From Gnetum montanum (Eukaryota > Streptophyta > Gnetopsida > Gnetales > Gnetaceae), in the NCBI GenBank assembly GCA_015680685.1, contig MNCI01017754.1:143320-207319 (forward strand): a stretch of 64,000 nucleotides of DNA. Reading direction: 5' to 3'. The notes under the pieces were generated by a model. The model was not told the origin of the DNA, ran no database searches, and was given only the letters and a program-made list of their open reading frames with translations. Positions 21,901-33,270 of this stretch are shown in pieces (position 1 is the first letter of the stretch; each line of letters starts with the position of its first letter). Position numbers and translations under genes: made by a program.

Positions 21901-22909
21901 GTTGATGCCAATATTCCTCCTCTTCGTGCTATAGGGTCTACAGCTCGACTAAGAGGATAGGTTCCTCTTGTGCCAAATCAGTGCCATGATCCTATTGGGC
22001 TTGGATGTTCTGTAGTTGGGATTGCAGGTGATACCGATAGCCTTTGAAGCTGTACTTATCTGCTGTGGCAAGGGCCTTGATCTGGCGTTTGAGGGCCCTG
22101 AGTCTGTGCTTGAGGAAGTCACATGGCTCCTTCGTGTTATTGTACCCTTGCCAGATAGACTAGACCAGTTCTCCCAACCAGGGTTTGTTTAGCTAGGTGC
22201 ATTCGAATATGAATGGGCATGGGGCCCTAGACACTTTTGTTTCCAGGTGACAAATGATGGGCTGGTGATCTGAGGCCATCTAGTCCTTCCCTTAAGCATG
22301 GACTTCCCAATCTAACAAGAGCACATCGCTAACCCACACCTAGTCAATGTGGGATTGCACCCTGGCCATGCGCTTCCTTCTGTTACTCTAGGTGTACCTG
22401 CAGCCTACAATTTCCAATTCAGTGAGGCTAGTGCATTGTAGTAGAACCAGGCACTCAGAAGCCCCCAGGGGCTCTGACATTGAATCCTTGGTCTTCTCCC
22501 AGGTATAGAGCCGTTGATTAAAGTCCCTGATGAGAAGCCAGTGGTAGCCACAAGGGACCAGCTTTGCCACCCGGGATAATTCCCTAATGCAGTCCTGCCA
22601 TACCTGGGCCCTATAGACTTTGGTGATCTAGACGTTCGGTCCCAGCAGGTGCACCATGATGCATCAGTCCGATGCATCGACTAAATACGAGTCCACCTTG
22701 GTGAGGACCGTGAGGTCACTCACTCATCCCCTACTAGGCATAAGGTGCTAGCACCATCCCATCCACTACAACACCTGAGCTTCCATCTGCTGTAATTTGG
22801 TCTCTTGGAGACACACTACATCGCACCCCTTGGTGCTCACGATTCGATTCAGGGTATGTCGTTTATACAGGGTACCCTATCCTCGGTACTTCCAGGAAAG
22901 TACCTTCAT
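18960..22909 (-). pseudogene. LINE ORF2: endonuclease-reverse transcriptase
   Basis: Starts MKVLSWKYRG at 22909, overlapping the ORF1 stop. Order: apurinic-type endonuclease with CLQETKL, WLLIRDFNQRL (22388-22570) and ASDHQPI; the first catalytic Asn of the usual LSWNCRG is Lys here. Then RT, beginning ALGLDGWPIKFF (about 21560), with the catalytic FADD box reading YVDE (about 20905). A C-terminal zf-RVT-like motif, CLMCNHYIEMLHHFMHDC, follows at about 20255-20310. About 1,300 codons with many TAG/TGA stops and some frame shifts. Function in the live ancestor: nicking target DNA and priming reverse transcription there. Confidence 0.87.
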
Positions 22910-24530
22910 GGAGACATAGACAAACGTCTATTATAAACCTCTTGAAGTGTAGGTTGCACTCCCAAATTGATGTACAGTTGCGTGGTCTTGTGCCGGTTGT
23001 GGGTTCTTTCAGGGTGTCCCACCTTAGGCACCTGTAGGGTGACCACCATCCCTTTCTCGCATGGCATCCCTCGGCAACCCGCTAGGATTTTGGACTGCTC
23101 CAAACCCTGGCTAGTGGTGATTCAGTTAGTTAGCGATGGTGGTGTTTGTCCCCCCCACGATGAACCTGCTCCCCCCATCTTGAGGGTTTAGGGTGAGCCA
23201 TTGTAGCTCAGCCTGGCCCCCACATCAGTCAGGGCTTCTGCCACCGTCAGGGCACCCGTCCCAATCAGGGTGTCATATAGAGCCTTACCCATCAAGCCTA
23301 GCCTACTGTCCTGGCCCCTAGCCAAAGGTCCTCCATCGTGCAAGGTCCCAGATGGCCCGCCCCCTACCCTGCCATGGCCAATGATGGTCGTACCAAGCTC
23401 GGAGGTAGCCCCTACCTTACCCTGTGGAAGCCCCTCCTTATGAGGTAGAATCCCCACCTTATTTTTTGTGGCACCTGCAAGCATCATCAAGACCTTGTTG
23501 GCCACCTGACCCTCTTTTTTGATGAGTTGCCAACCACTGTCATTATGTTTGGGGGTGGTATGGCCCTGTTTCATAGGACTGTCCCCACACATGATGTCCG
23601 CAGGCAAGTTCAGGACCTCCATTGGTAGGTTTTCGAACTACACGTGGACCCGCTCTTCTCTGAGTTTGGTGTCCAACACCAGTTCATCTACACGGTCCAC
23701 GAAGCGTAGGGACCTCCACACACAGAATCGCGCAAAGCCCAAATGGTCCATCTCCTCGCTGAATTGGTGAAATTTGATAAACTCGCTGAATAACGTGGCC
23801 ATCAATTGTAGGAAATCCACCAACGAATATTCTAGGGGGAGACCATGTAACTGGACCCAAACCAATGCCCGTTCAAATAGGTCTTTATCACCGTGCACTC
23901 CAGAGTGCTAGGGTGCCAATGCCAAACCCCGTGCCCCATAAAATCAAGATTCCTCCACTAGGATGCATTCCCTGTTCATCGTTGAGGCAAAGAAAAATAG
24001 GAGATGGTCATCCGCCAGGCATTTAACCATCACCGTATCCAGCCCCCAAACTGACCGGACCCATCTCTAAATCAAATCCATCCATGGCCTTGCGCCCTTT
24101 GACACAAACTTCCTAATCAGGCTACGCTCCAACCATTCCAGCATGCCCACAGTCGGTCGATTGACCTTTATTCGTAGCACCGTCCCCTCTTGCGAGTAGC
24201 TAGTGAACTCCCATGAACCGTTGAGAGTGACCTGTGGGTTGTCCAGCCCATCCTCCCTCACGTCACTCATCACATTAGTTTGGGTCTCCGTGGGTGCTTG
24301 GGTTTCCGTAGCCGCCTATGCCACCATGGCAACCGGTATCGCTGTGTTCGTCTGTGTCGTTGTGTGCACCTGGGTCTTTGTGTCTAGCTGTGCCCTCCTG
24401 GTGCCCTCACGTCGCTTGTCCTGTTAGTTTGGGTCTCCATGTGCGCTTGGATTTCTGCAGCCACCTATGCCACCATGGCGATCGGTATTGCCATGTTCGT
24501 CTGTGTCGTTGTGTGCGCTTGGGTCGTCAT
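22906..24530 (-). pseudogene. LINE ORF1: DUF4283-like RNA-binding protein
   Basis: Probable start at the Met complementary to 24528-24530 (MTTQAHTTTQTN). The Thr/Gln-rich N-terminus occurs twice because of a 149-bp tandem duplication. Residues from about 85 (MSDVREDGLDNPQVT) lead to a DUF4283-like domain: LIRKFVSKGARPWMD, then FASTMNRECILVEESWF, then ALVWVQLHGLPLEYS and FARFCVW (24067-23638). A Gly/Lys-rich tail (23188-23622) follows, and the frame ends MSP-stop, with the TGA sharing four bases with the ORF2 ATG. Plant L1 ORF1 proteins bind the element RNA. Several stops. Confidence 0.8.
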
Positions 24531-24565
24531 GTCCAGTTGTGTCCTCCTGGTGCCCTCCTAGTGTC
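24275..24565 (-). repeat. 149-bp tandem duplication in LINE ORF1 N-terminus
   Basis: TTAGTTTGGGTCTCC at 24275 and again at 24424 begin two copies of about 149 bp. Both encode the same Thr/Gln/Ala-rich segment (H-TTTQTN-AIP-AMVA), the second copy in a shifted frame because the period is not a multiple of three. An ancestral 150-bp duplication with a later 1-bp loss is likely. Confidence 0.75.
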
Positions 24566-25061
24566 CTCTGCCAACGGCTTCAATTTAAGTTATTTATGCT
24601 AAGAAACATGCTTATTTTTTTCATACTAGGCATTATTCTCATTTTTTTCTATTTGTTGAGACAAAAAATACTTCAATGGTCAAACTTGTTTTAGATAGAG
24701 GGTCATTTATACATAAGCATGTATTATTAATCATTTATAAGTAAATTATGGATTTTAATATCCAATCTAAAGAATGTTTCAAAGTTCTATGTTTTGTTGA
24801 CCTATTTAATATTCTATTGATTTCTCAATGAGTTGAGCAATAAATTATTAGTTTACTTTGTTTGATTAATCATATGGAATCTAGTTTTACATATTTTGGT
24901 TTCAATAGACATTTTCTTAGTTGAAATAAAATTTTTAAATAGTAAAAAAGAATTGGTATTACACGTAGGTGGGAATACTTGAAAGAATTATCATCTAAAG
25001 GCTTAATGGTTATTCTACCAAGGTGAGGTTTGATAGTTAATTGAAATCCTAACATCTTTCA

Positions 25062-25140
25062 CGTAGCTATGCCTAGGCTTAAATTCAAGTCTTATGACTT
25101 GAGAAACCAACACCTTACCATCACTTCAAGTGGTGGTCCC
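25062..25140 (-). repeat. tRNA-like SINE remnant
   Basis: The minus strand reads TGATGGTAAGGTGTTGG, close to a tRNA A box, then about 30 nt later GACTTGAATTTAAGCC, close to a B box. Plant SINEs derived from tRNA have this arrangement. No clear ends or tail. Confidence 0.35.
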
Positions 25141-25789
25141 TCTGGGAAGACTTACTAATAGCTAATTATAGATCTTGAAACATTTTTCAACATGAAAGCC
25201 ATTCAATTAATGCTTTGTTTTTTTTGTAAAAAATGTTTAGAAAAAAAAAACATGTTGGAATTAACAAAAGAAAAAAATAATTTAAAGATTAAGATATGAA
25301 AAATGAAATTAATGTTAATGATAAAGAATCATTAAATGGTTATAATGAAACTAGAGAAGATAAAAGTTTCTATTATTGTTTTTACTTATGCTACAAGAAG
25401 TATTAATCAATCTAGACTAATAGCTCATAAGGAAAATCTATCCTTATTTAACAAGAATATTATTAACTTAAAGATCAAAAGTAATGTTGAGAAGCAAGTT
25501 ATAGCTAATGATAAAGATTCTATATGTAAAGTTAAGTAACAAAGTATTAGTGATTTATTGGTTTCTTTTGGATTTAGCTTTTCTACAAATATTGATATTT
25601 TACCATAGTTTTCTATTACTACCTCAAACCGTTTTGTTATTTTATGTTTAACCAAATATGTTGAAAGTGACGTAAATGTTATTATGGCTAAAAGCACCTT
25701 CCCTACTAACTATTAATTTTTCTCTCTTGATTTTTTTGAAATATTAGGTATAATGATGTATATCTAAGTAAATATCCCTAAAATTGAAA

Positions 25790-25862
25790 AATTTTAGCCT
25801 AATGATAAGACTTTTGATTTAGAAATTTAAGTTATAAGTTTAATTATGTTAGACAATACTAA
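25790..25862 (+). repeat. tRNA-like SINE remnant
   Basis: TTAGCCTAATGATAAGAC (A-box-like) and AAGTTTAATTATG (B-box-like) are spaced about 35 nt apart. The stretch is collinear with 52371-52440. Confidence 0.4.
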
Positions 25863-25899
25863 GTTACAAAGTTTTAATTTGACTATATATCTAAGGAGT

Positions 25900-26814
25900 T
25901 GATGAGTCGTGTTTTTTTTCTACGTTGATGAGGCCTTGTCGATGCAGCCTCATTGATAGGGCTTCATTGATGAGGCCCCTTCGATGCATCATTTCATGAG
26001 TCGATGAGGTCCCATTGATGAAACATCCATTTTTTGGCTATAAATACACATCCACGAGCTGCATTTATGATAATCAGATTTCAATAATAGTAGAGCTCTT
26101 CTAGTTTGTTTATTTAAAATTTAGAATATTTCTCTTGAGTGCCTGCAACAGGAGTCATTGAGTGTATGGATATTTATTCGAGCATTGTTGTAGCTGAGCA
26201 TAATAGTTTGTGCGGCAATAAAGATGATCTTTCTGATAAACCTTGTAGCATTTTGGATAGATTAAATATTTCATTTATGCATTTAATGTTTTCAATTAGT
26301 TATCTAATATTTTCCAGTAATTAAGCTAATTAAGCAAGATAATTTAGATAGATTAAATACATAAGTATGACTACCTTGAGTGTAACATGTATTCACTTGG
26401 TAATCCCTGTAGCGTTATTGCTTGGTGCACCCAGTAGTGTAGTGCTTGGTAGCCTAATAGTGGATACATGGGTTCAAGACATGTGTGGAAAGTGGGACTA
26501 GATGCTTATGGTAGGACTACTTAGATACTAGCTAATTAGTTAAATTAAATTAGTTAATCCAATTACTTTATCTCTATTTAAACACCAAAACTATAAAATA
26601 CAAAATGACAAAAATCATATGCCTTAATTATACTTAACCATACAAGTGTACGTCACAAGTGTAATTGGGAAGACAATGAATGACCCTAAGGTAGGGTTCA
26701 CTTCCTAGAAGACTAGTCTGTAAGAAACTATAAAGTCCATGAAATTTGATCGGATCGTGCATTAACACTTTGTGATTCATATGGTTGGGCGTAGAGGTAC
26801 CTTGCCACTCATCA
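25900..26814 (+). repeat. RE4 5' LTR
   Basis: TGATGAGTCG to CCACTCATCA, 915 bp. U3 is an array of GATGAGGCC / GATGCAGCC motifs (about 25920-26025). TATA box GGCTATAAATACAC lies at about 26036-26049, and GGCAATAAAGATG (about 26213) holds an AATAAA. U5 has three tandem CTTGGTA-nn-CC-AGTAGTG units (26395-26462). It is longer than the 3' LTR, mainly by extra U3 motifs. Confidence 0.92.
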
Positions 26815-26832
26815 TTGGCACCATTGCCAAAG
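26815..26832 (+). promoter_or_regulatory. RE4 primer-binding site
   Basis: TTGGCACCATTGCCAAAG follows the LTR directly. It is a tRNA-Asp-type site decayed at its 3' end. The 26833-26965 leader to gag shows nothing further. Confidence 0.75.
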
Positions 26833-26965
26833 ACTTTGTTGTTGAAACATGCACTATCTAGGATTAGTAAATATTATTAATATTTTTGGACAAACTCAAT
26901 GTCAACATCACTTTCACATGACATATAACTACTAAGCACACTGATAATTGTATTTATTTTACAAA

Positions 26966-29390
26966 ATGTCTTCTTTCCATAGGCATGAAGATGTCAAATT
27001 ACCGGTCCCACAAGAGTGCAAAGTGGTATATACTCATCTAAATGAGCATGTATTAAACTTCACCGTCATCCTACATTAGGATGAATAGTTGTAATGGCAT
27101 GACATGGAGGGTAATATTGTATTGCCTCTTGATCGATTTGTGCTTGGGATGCTGTTTCAAACCTTTCAGAAGTTAGGCATCTCAGATCTTCATAAGGAGT
27201 ACGTTATGGATGATCATGATACTCAGGATTACCATCCCACAGAAACACAATGCAGGAAAGATTAACACCAAGCAAAGCACCATGAGCTTCCAAAGGGAAA
27301 ACATTTTACTAATCCCTTCTTCTAGCTAAGCCAAGATGATAACATGGATCCTCCTCCTAAGGGTTCTCAATATGGAAATTCTCCACCATCTATTATTGGT
27401 AATGAGGGTGTGACCTTGAACTTGCGATCCACTATTCATAAACCAAGTTTGAAAAAAAGTGATAGTCAAGGTAGGGACTCAAGTAAACATCATAATGGTA
27501 AGGGATCTAAGGATGGGGATCGTAATGAGTGAAAAAGTGATGGAAAACACCATGGTGGAAGTGCTAGTCCATCTACTCCTCCATCCTCCTCATCTGATTT
27601 CGAACATTCCTCTTCATCTACTAGTTCTCATAGAAATTGACATCGAAATAATCATTTTGAAGGTAATCAACAAGACAATAATGATCATCAAGGCCATCAA
27701 GAACATGGAGGTGGTAGGAACCATCATCGACATAATCATGATGAGGAACCTTTGTTGGTAACTAGAAATATGCTTAGCTTTGTAGAGGCAATTAGAATTC
27801 CAGCCAGGCATATTAAAGACAATTGGATTAAGCACTTAGACATGAATAATATCCCAAGATTTTAGGGGGGATACAATTTTGATCTACAGAATCATCTACA
27901 AGCTTTCCACAATGCCTGTGCCTTACAGAACATTGAAAATGATTAGTAAAAACTCAAGCTCTATCCTAGGACACTCATTAAGAAAGTTGAGAGCTAGTAC
28001 TGGTCCTTGGAACTGGAATTCATTCACCGATGGAGTACCATGTTAGAGATGTTTAATGAAAAATACCAGACATACTTTAGAGTGTCTAATTTGAGAAGGA
28101 AAATCCAAGGCTGGAAATAGGGAATACATGAACCCTTAGATGCTGCCATGGATAGATACTATTCACTCTTACACCGATGCCCTAGCCATGGATATTCTCA
28201 GAGAGAACAACTTCGTCACATCATAAATGGGCTCAGAGAAGAAACTAGAAGAACTCTTGGGGTGTATGCCCATGGGAGGTTATTTGAACTAAGAGCTCAT
28301 GAGATCCAAAGGCTGATAGAACAAGTAGCAAAAGAATAAGGTAAGTTGCAAAAAAGGAAAAGTGCAAAAGAGTATAATAGGGATCCTTCAATCATGAAAT
28401 TGTAGGTCTAATTTTGTGATGAGAAGGAGTCACCACTCGATGAAGTGATGAATAGAAAAACCTTGCCCATCCAAAAATTTATTTATGATATTTTGGAAAA
28501 GGTTGATAAATTATGGGAATTTCTACATGAAAAATTCCAAACTAATATGAAGATTGTTGAAGAATCCAAAGAGAAAAATAGTGATCATAACTACTAGAGG
28601 CGAAAAGAAGTTGAACATGCCTACCAAAGAGGTAAGGGCAAAGCTTTTGCCATAGAAGGAGTTGTGGAAACTGACTCTAATGATGAAAAGAATTATGACA
28701 TTTGTCAATATGAACATCCAAAGGGATGTTGCCTGGTGATGTCACACTTACAAGAGTCTAGGATGTAAGCTTTAAATGCTCAATTAGCATGTAGGCAAGC
28801 ACCCAGACGATTGCCTTATCCTCAAGGCAATGCAAGGCAGTTCCACTAGCAACAAGAAGCTTACTACCCGAGTGGAGCTCCATCACAATCATATGAACAA
28901 TACTAATAGTGGCACCAATAATAATTGTGGGGAATGCTACCACTAAGGAAACAGTATCCTTATAGGAAACTAGATCCATATGGATACTATGTTCAACAAC
29001 TCATCTCTCCAAGAAGTTCTACAATTCATATCGCATTTTAGCATCACTATTACCCTTCAAAGTATCACTGAACACATTCACCATCTACTTGAGGAGAAAA
29101 CCCATATCCATATCATCCTCCACATCCATTTACACACACACCTCTACCCTGAACCCACTTACCTCCTACTCCATTCATGTAAGGTGAGATTCCTCCATAG
29201 CCACACCAACGAACTGCTATGAGGGCTGTAAATTCACAATCGACTTTCTAGCTGAGTGGTTTAGACAATTGATCTAATAATAGATCCTTCTTCTGATCCA
29301 ATGGTCCTCTCTAATCCTCACAACTTAGTATAGTTGATCACTCTGCATCTCTAGTACCCTCATCCTCTACATTAAATACCTTTGAGTGTC
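26966..29390 (+). pseudogene. gag: RE4 gag and Pro-rich linker
   Basis: ATG at 26966 (MSSFHRHEDVKLPVPQECK) keeps one frame through to the protease, so gag and protease were one polyprotein. N-terminal domain with VVYTHLNEHV; Ser-rich linker (about 27560-27640); capsid-like domain with HLDMNNIPRF, MLEMFNEKYQTY and EPLDAAMDRYYSLLHRCP (28148-28339); HEIQRLIEQVAKE. The zinc-knuckle-like motif at 28693-28733 reads YDICQYEHPKGC, the first Cys having become Tyr. It ends in a Pro/His-rich linker. Many stops are TAG in place of the Gln codons kept in RE5. Confidence 0.85.
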
Positions 29391-30330
29391 CTTCAAACCA
29401 AATGTTTCCTTGGATCTGCACTATGATGCTAACTCATGCTATTTTTGATTTGGTCAAGGTTGGCAATCTTTCCATGAAAAGATCCAACCTAGGAAATCCT
29501 CTGATTTACTTACAAATTACTAGATATGAGCCATGTAAGGCTCTTCTTGATTTTGGTTTCAGTGTCAATATCATCTCCCATGACATGTACAAGGCCTAGG
29601 ACCTACCACCTCTTAAGAAGAGCAACATTTGTCTAGAATTGGTAGATCAATTAATCATTGTTTCTTTGGGATTAGTGAAGGAAATTCTGACCATAGTAAG
29701 TGGGTGGTCCTATCTTGCTAATTTTTTAGTGATCAACGTTGAAAAATGCAAAGGTAACTTTTCCATCATTATGGGAAGGATTTGGTTAAGCATGGTTGAC
29801 ACACATATGGGCATAAGGGATCTCTCTTTGGAAATCTCCAAGGAAAATGAATTTGAAAAGTTAGAGAAAAATCATATTCCATGCATCATGTACAACAATA
29901 ACGGGTGTAATTGCATGCAAAATATTTGGTCCATCAAAAGTACATACATCAAAGGATGCAATCAGTGTGCACAAGAAACATATATTCAAAGATTTCTATA
30001 CACAACAGCCATAAAACATGATGACACCCAGTGGCTGATAGCTAACTTGGATAGCAGCACATTATGCATGAAACCAACTGAGAGCCTAACATGTGCTTAT
30101 GTTGAAAGTAGGGATGAACTTGAGCAAGTTCATCACCAACTCTTTGATGATGAAAATGATGATACCTATTAGGGAGACCTGGAAATCCTTGATAACTTCA
30201 AGTAAGAGCCCCTAGAGTTGAAAACTCTACTAGCTAGCATGGAATATGCATTTTTAAATAATGGTAAACTAATCATAATTAATGCCAAAATTTATCTTGA
30301 AAAAAAAAGAAAAACTATTAAAGGTGGTTA
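29391..30330 (+). pseudogene. pol: RE4 aspartic protease
   Basis: Same frame as gag. CTMMLTHAIFDLVKVGNLS, then CKALLDFGFSVNIISHDMY; the catalytic D-S-G reads D-F-G. A 178-codon open stretch (29639-30172) has GLVKEILTIVSGWSYLANF, then IIMGRIWLSMVD and GIRDLSLEISKENEFEKLEK, ending CAYVESRDELEQVHHQLFDD. A run of nine A at about 30298 precedes a one-base change of frame into RT. Confidence 0.86.
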
Positions 30331-30369
30331 AAAAATGGTCAAAAACCTTTGCTTGGTCATATCCCGAGC

Positions 30370-31700
30370 TGACAAGAATCGATCCAAGGATATGCTAACA
30401 TCACATTTACATTGACTTAGCCATGAAGCCAAGAAGACAACCATAGAGGTGGTTGAATCCTAAATTGAAGTAGATCATCAAGGAAGAAATAGAACAACTC
30501 CTGAAGGTAGGGTTCATCTACCCCATCATGGATAGTGAGTGGGTTAGCCCACTCGTAATTGTTCCAAAGAAAGATGGCAAGTGGTGGGTCTACATCGATT
30601 TCAGGTTGTTGAATATGGCAATGTTTAAAGATCATTTTCCATTGTCATTTGTAGATCAAGTGTTGGACACCATATCTGGGCATTGCTATTATAGCTTCTT
30701 GGATGATTATAGTGGCTATAACTAAATCCAAATTGCACCAGAAGATTAGGCCAAGACAACATTCATGAGTTCTTGGGGAACTTTGGAATATTGTAAGATG
30801 CCATTTGGTCTATGCAATGCCCTTACAACATTTCAACGCCTAGTCCTTAGCATCTTTTAACAAAAAATTGGTAGTGGTATGGAAGTCTTCATGGATTACT
30901 TATCCACTTATGGAGCTATGTTTGAGTAAGCCTTGGACCACCTTGAGTAAGTATCGAAGAGATGTGTTGAAACAAACCAATGGCTCAATTGGTAGAAGAG
31001 TCATCTCATGGTCCAAGAAAGCATTATGTTGGGGCATCGAATTTCACAAGAAGGGATTGAAGTAGACCTAGAAAAGATAAAGGTCATCCAAGGAATTACA
31101 TGTCAACAAGAGATAGTCAAAGATGTTAAATAATTCCTTCGACATACTGGCTAATATTGGTGATTTATAAAGAATTTCTCTAAGATTGCAAAGCTATTAG
31201 TTGAGCTTACAAAGAAGGATGCTTCTTTCATCTAGACCAAGGAGTGCAAACATGCATTCCAACTACTAAAGGAGAAACTTGTAGAAAGTTCAATTCTATG
31301 GGCACCAGATTAGTCTAGACCATTTCACATAATGATGGATAAATCTAATTATGCTTTAGGAGCAGTGTTGATGCAGTTAGATGATAAAAAATGTTCATAT
31401 TATATCCATTGCATGAGTTGAAGCATTAAGGATGCATAGTTGAATTATACCACAACTGAAAAAGAACTAATGGTAGTGGTGTATGATCTGAACAAGTTTA
31501 GGCACTATGTGCTTGACTTTAAACTGTTTGTGCACACAAAACACAAGGCCATCCACTTCCTGATGAACAAGCTAATGGTAATCCCTCCTATTATACTGTG
31601 GCTTGTTTTTGTAGGAATTTGATATAATGGTAGATTGAAAAGGGATTGAGAATGTGATTGATGACCACTTGTCTTGATTAAGATGGGACAACAAAGAAGA
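30370..31700 (+). pseudogene. pol: RE4 reverse transcriptase and RNase H
   Basis: RT motifs in order: IEQLLKVGFIYPIMDSEWVS, PLVIVPKKDGKWWVYIDFRL, LNMAMFKDHFPL, YYSFLDDYSGYN, then MPFGLCNALTTFQRLVLSIF. The catalytic box expected to read (Y/F)MDD is FMDY (about 30888), so polymerase activity is lost. RNase H begins FHIMMDKSNYALGAVLMQLD (about 31321) and includes LNYTTTEKELMVVVYDLNKF (31440-31500). Stops occur every 20-60 codons. The ordering and FLDGYSGY-type sequence match the Athila/Tat branch of Ty3/gypsy. Confidence 0.87.
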
Positions 31701-31849
31701 GAAAGTCCCAAACTCTAATAAATTCTCATATGAACTCCTCTTTACTACTGCAATCAATGAACAAATGACCACAAAAAAATGTGGTATAATGGCATCCTCA
31801 CCTATCTTCTTACTTAGGAGATGCCACAAGATCTTCACTATAGAAAGAA

Positions 31850-33196
31850 GTAGAAATTTCTTCATTGGGCCAAATACTTCATGGAAATCAACAAACACCT
31901 CTATAAGGTGTGTGTCAATGGCTTGATTTTTTGGTGTGTCCCTGATGAAGATCAACTATGCATTCTCCAAGATGCTCACGAATGGCCTTGTAGAGGCTAC
32001 TATGCAAGGAGACGTATGGCCATAAAAATATGATGGTAGGATACTATTGGCCTACAATATTTAGGGATGTCCACCAGTTTGTCTAATCTTGTGAATGTTG
32101 TCAATTAGATGGTGGGATGACTACTCAAATGGAAGGCCCTCAATAGTGGATTCAACCACTGGAATCTTTTTGATATATGGGGCATTGACTTCATGGATCC
32201 CATCACACCCATATCCAATGGAAAGGCATATGTCATCATAGCAATTGACTACTGCATGAAGTGGGTAGAAGCAATAGCTGTTATTGATTGTACATTATCC
32301 ACTACTACTAGATTTATACAAAAAATGTTGTAAATAGGTTTAGGGTACCACATGCATTAATTTCTTACAATGAAACTCATTTCACAGGTTCCACTTTTAG
32401 AAAGTTAATGCAACACTTGGGGGTTGAACATAAATTAACAACATCCTATCACCCCTAAGCCAACAATCAAGCAGAGGTAACCAATAAGGAGATCACAAAA
32501 ATCCTAACATGGACCATTAGGAAATATATGAAAGATTGGAGTAGAAAACTCAATGATGCTTCTTGGGCCTACCATTCAACATGGAAACTTCCTATTGGCT
32601 ATTCTTCTTATGAGTTAGTGTACAGAAAACTTCCAACACTCCAAATTTAATTTGAACTTCGTACACTCTCAACAACTTATGATCTAAATCTTGACCTAAG
32701 TCTAGCATAGAAAGAAAGATTTATCAACCTTAATGTGCTAGATGGAAAATCAATTGGTGGCCCTATCTTTGAATGAACTGCACAATACATTCCATAATGA
32801 ACATTATGACTCAAAATATGAAAAGTAAAACTTCAACTAGGAGATAAGGTTCTGTATTGGAACTCCACACATGTACCCTAGAAGACCAAATTCCAAACAT
32901 TGTGGAAGGGGCCTTATATAATTGATCAAACCTTTCCCTCTAGGGACCTATTAATTTACAAGCCTGAAAGCCCAAATAAAATGCAGTTGGCCAACATCCA
33001 ACAAGTGAAACCTTTCCTAGAAAGAAGACAAACCAGTGCAACTACCATCTCAATGGATGGACAACCACATTCTATTCTTTGGATCTCCTCCTTCCAACTC
33101 AGTTGTGGCATGCTAATAATCCATATGGCTTCTCATTTTTTCTACTTTTTTTCCACATTTTTGATTTTAAAAGTTATTTATTTTACAAATTTTTGA
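31850..33196 (+). pseudogene. pol: RE4 integrase
   Basis: Zinc-binding N-terminal part with the GYYWPTIFRDVHQFV-type segment and C-x2-C (about 32040-32105). Core: IDFMDPITPISNGKAYVII carries the first Asp (about 32190), the second Asp region reads ISYNETHF (Asp changed to Tyr), and the Glu motif is kept in NQAEVTNKEI (about 32467). The C-terminal domain has MWKGPYIIDQTFPSRD and MQLANIQQVKPFLERR (32900-33050). A small deletion removed the usual terminal stop, so the frame runs on to 33196. Dead by stops and frameshifts. Confidence 0.84.
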
Positions 33197-33270
33197 TTTT
33201 TAAATTTTTTCAAAATTTCCACCAATGTTAGTACCTTTGAACCTTTCTTGATTATTTTACTCTTCCTTAT
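33197..33270 (+). other. RE4 A/T-rich post-integrase sequence, left of RE5
   Basis: Decayed remnant of the TTTTTGTTTTACA array (from about 33140). CTTAT at 33266-33270 is the left target duplication of RE5. Confidence 0.6.

Larger units (their letters stand above)
18846..24581 (-). mobile_element. L1-type LINE retrotransposon, near full length
   Basis: Minus-strand non-LTR element of about 5.7 kb with two ORFs, ending in an A tail (T9 at 18846-18854 on the plus strand). AATTTAA at 18839-18845 and 24582-24588 is a likely target-site duplication, and the surrounding segment is continuous with the second copy near 63.5 kb, which supports both boundaries. Its G+C content is clearly higher than that of its surroundings. 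Both ORFs are broken by stops. Confidence 0.9.
24582..25899. other. A/T-rich unassigned segment right of the LINE
   Basis: Very A/T-rich with short ORFs only (longest about 90 codons, unrecognised). The first 130 bp match 63560-63664. Two tRNA-like stretches (25062-25140 reverse, 25790-25862 forward) are listed separately. It could be intergenic or intronic host DNA or an older worn-out repeat; I see no splice-site pattern that decides. Confidence 0.5.

Noticed and set aside
25062-25140. A functional tRNA gene
   Set aside because: No cloverleaf can be drawn and the A/B boxes are degenerate, so it was kept only as a SINE-like remnant.
24582-25899. Host gene or exons in the A/T-rich segment
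   Set aside because: Only short unrecognised ORFs and no convincing splice-site pattern. Part of it is repeated elsewhere in the window.
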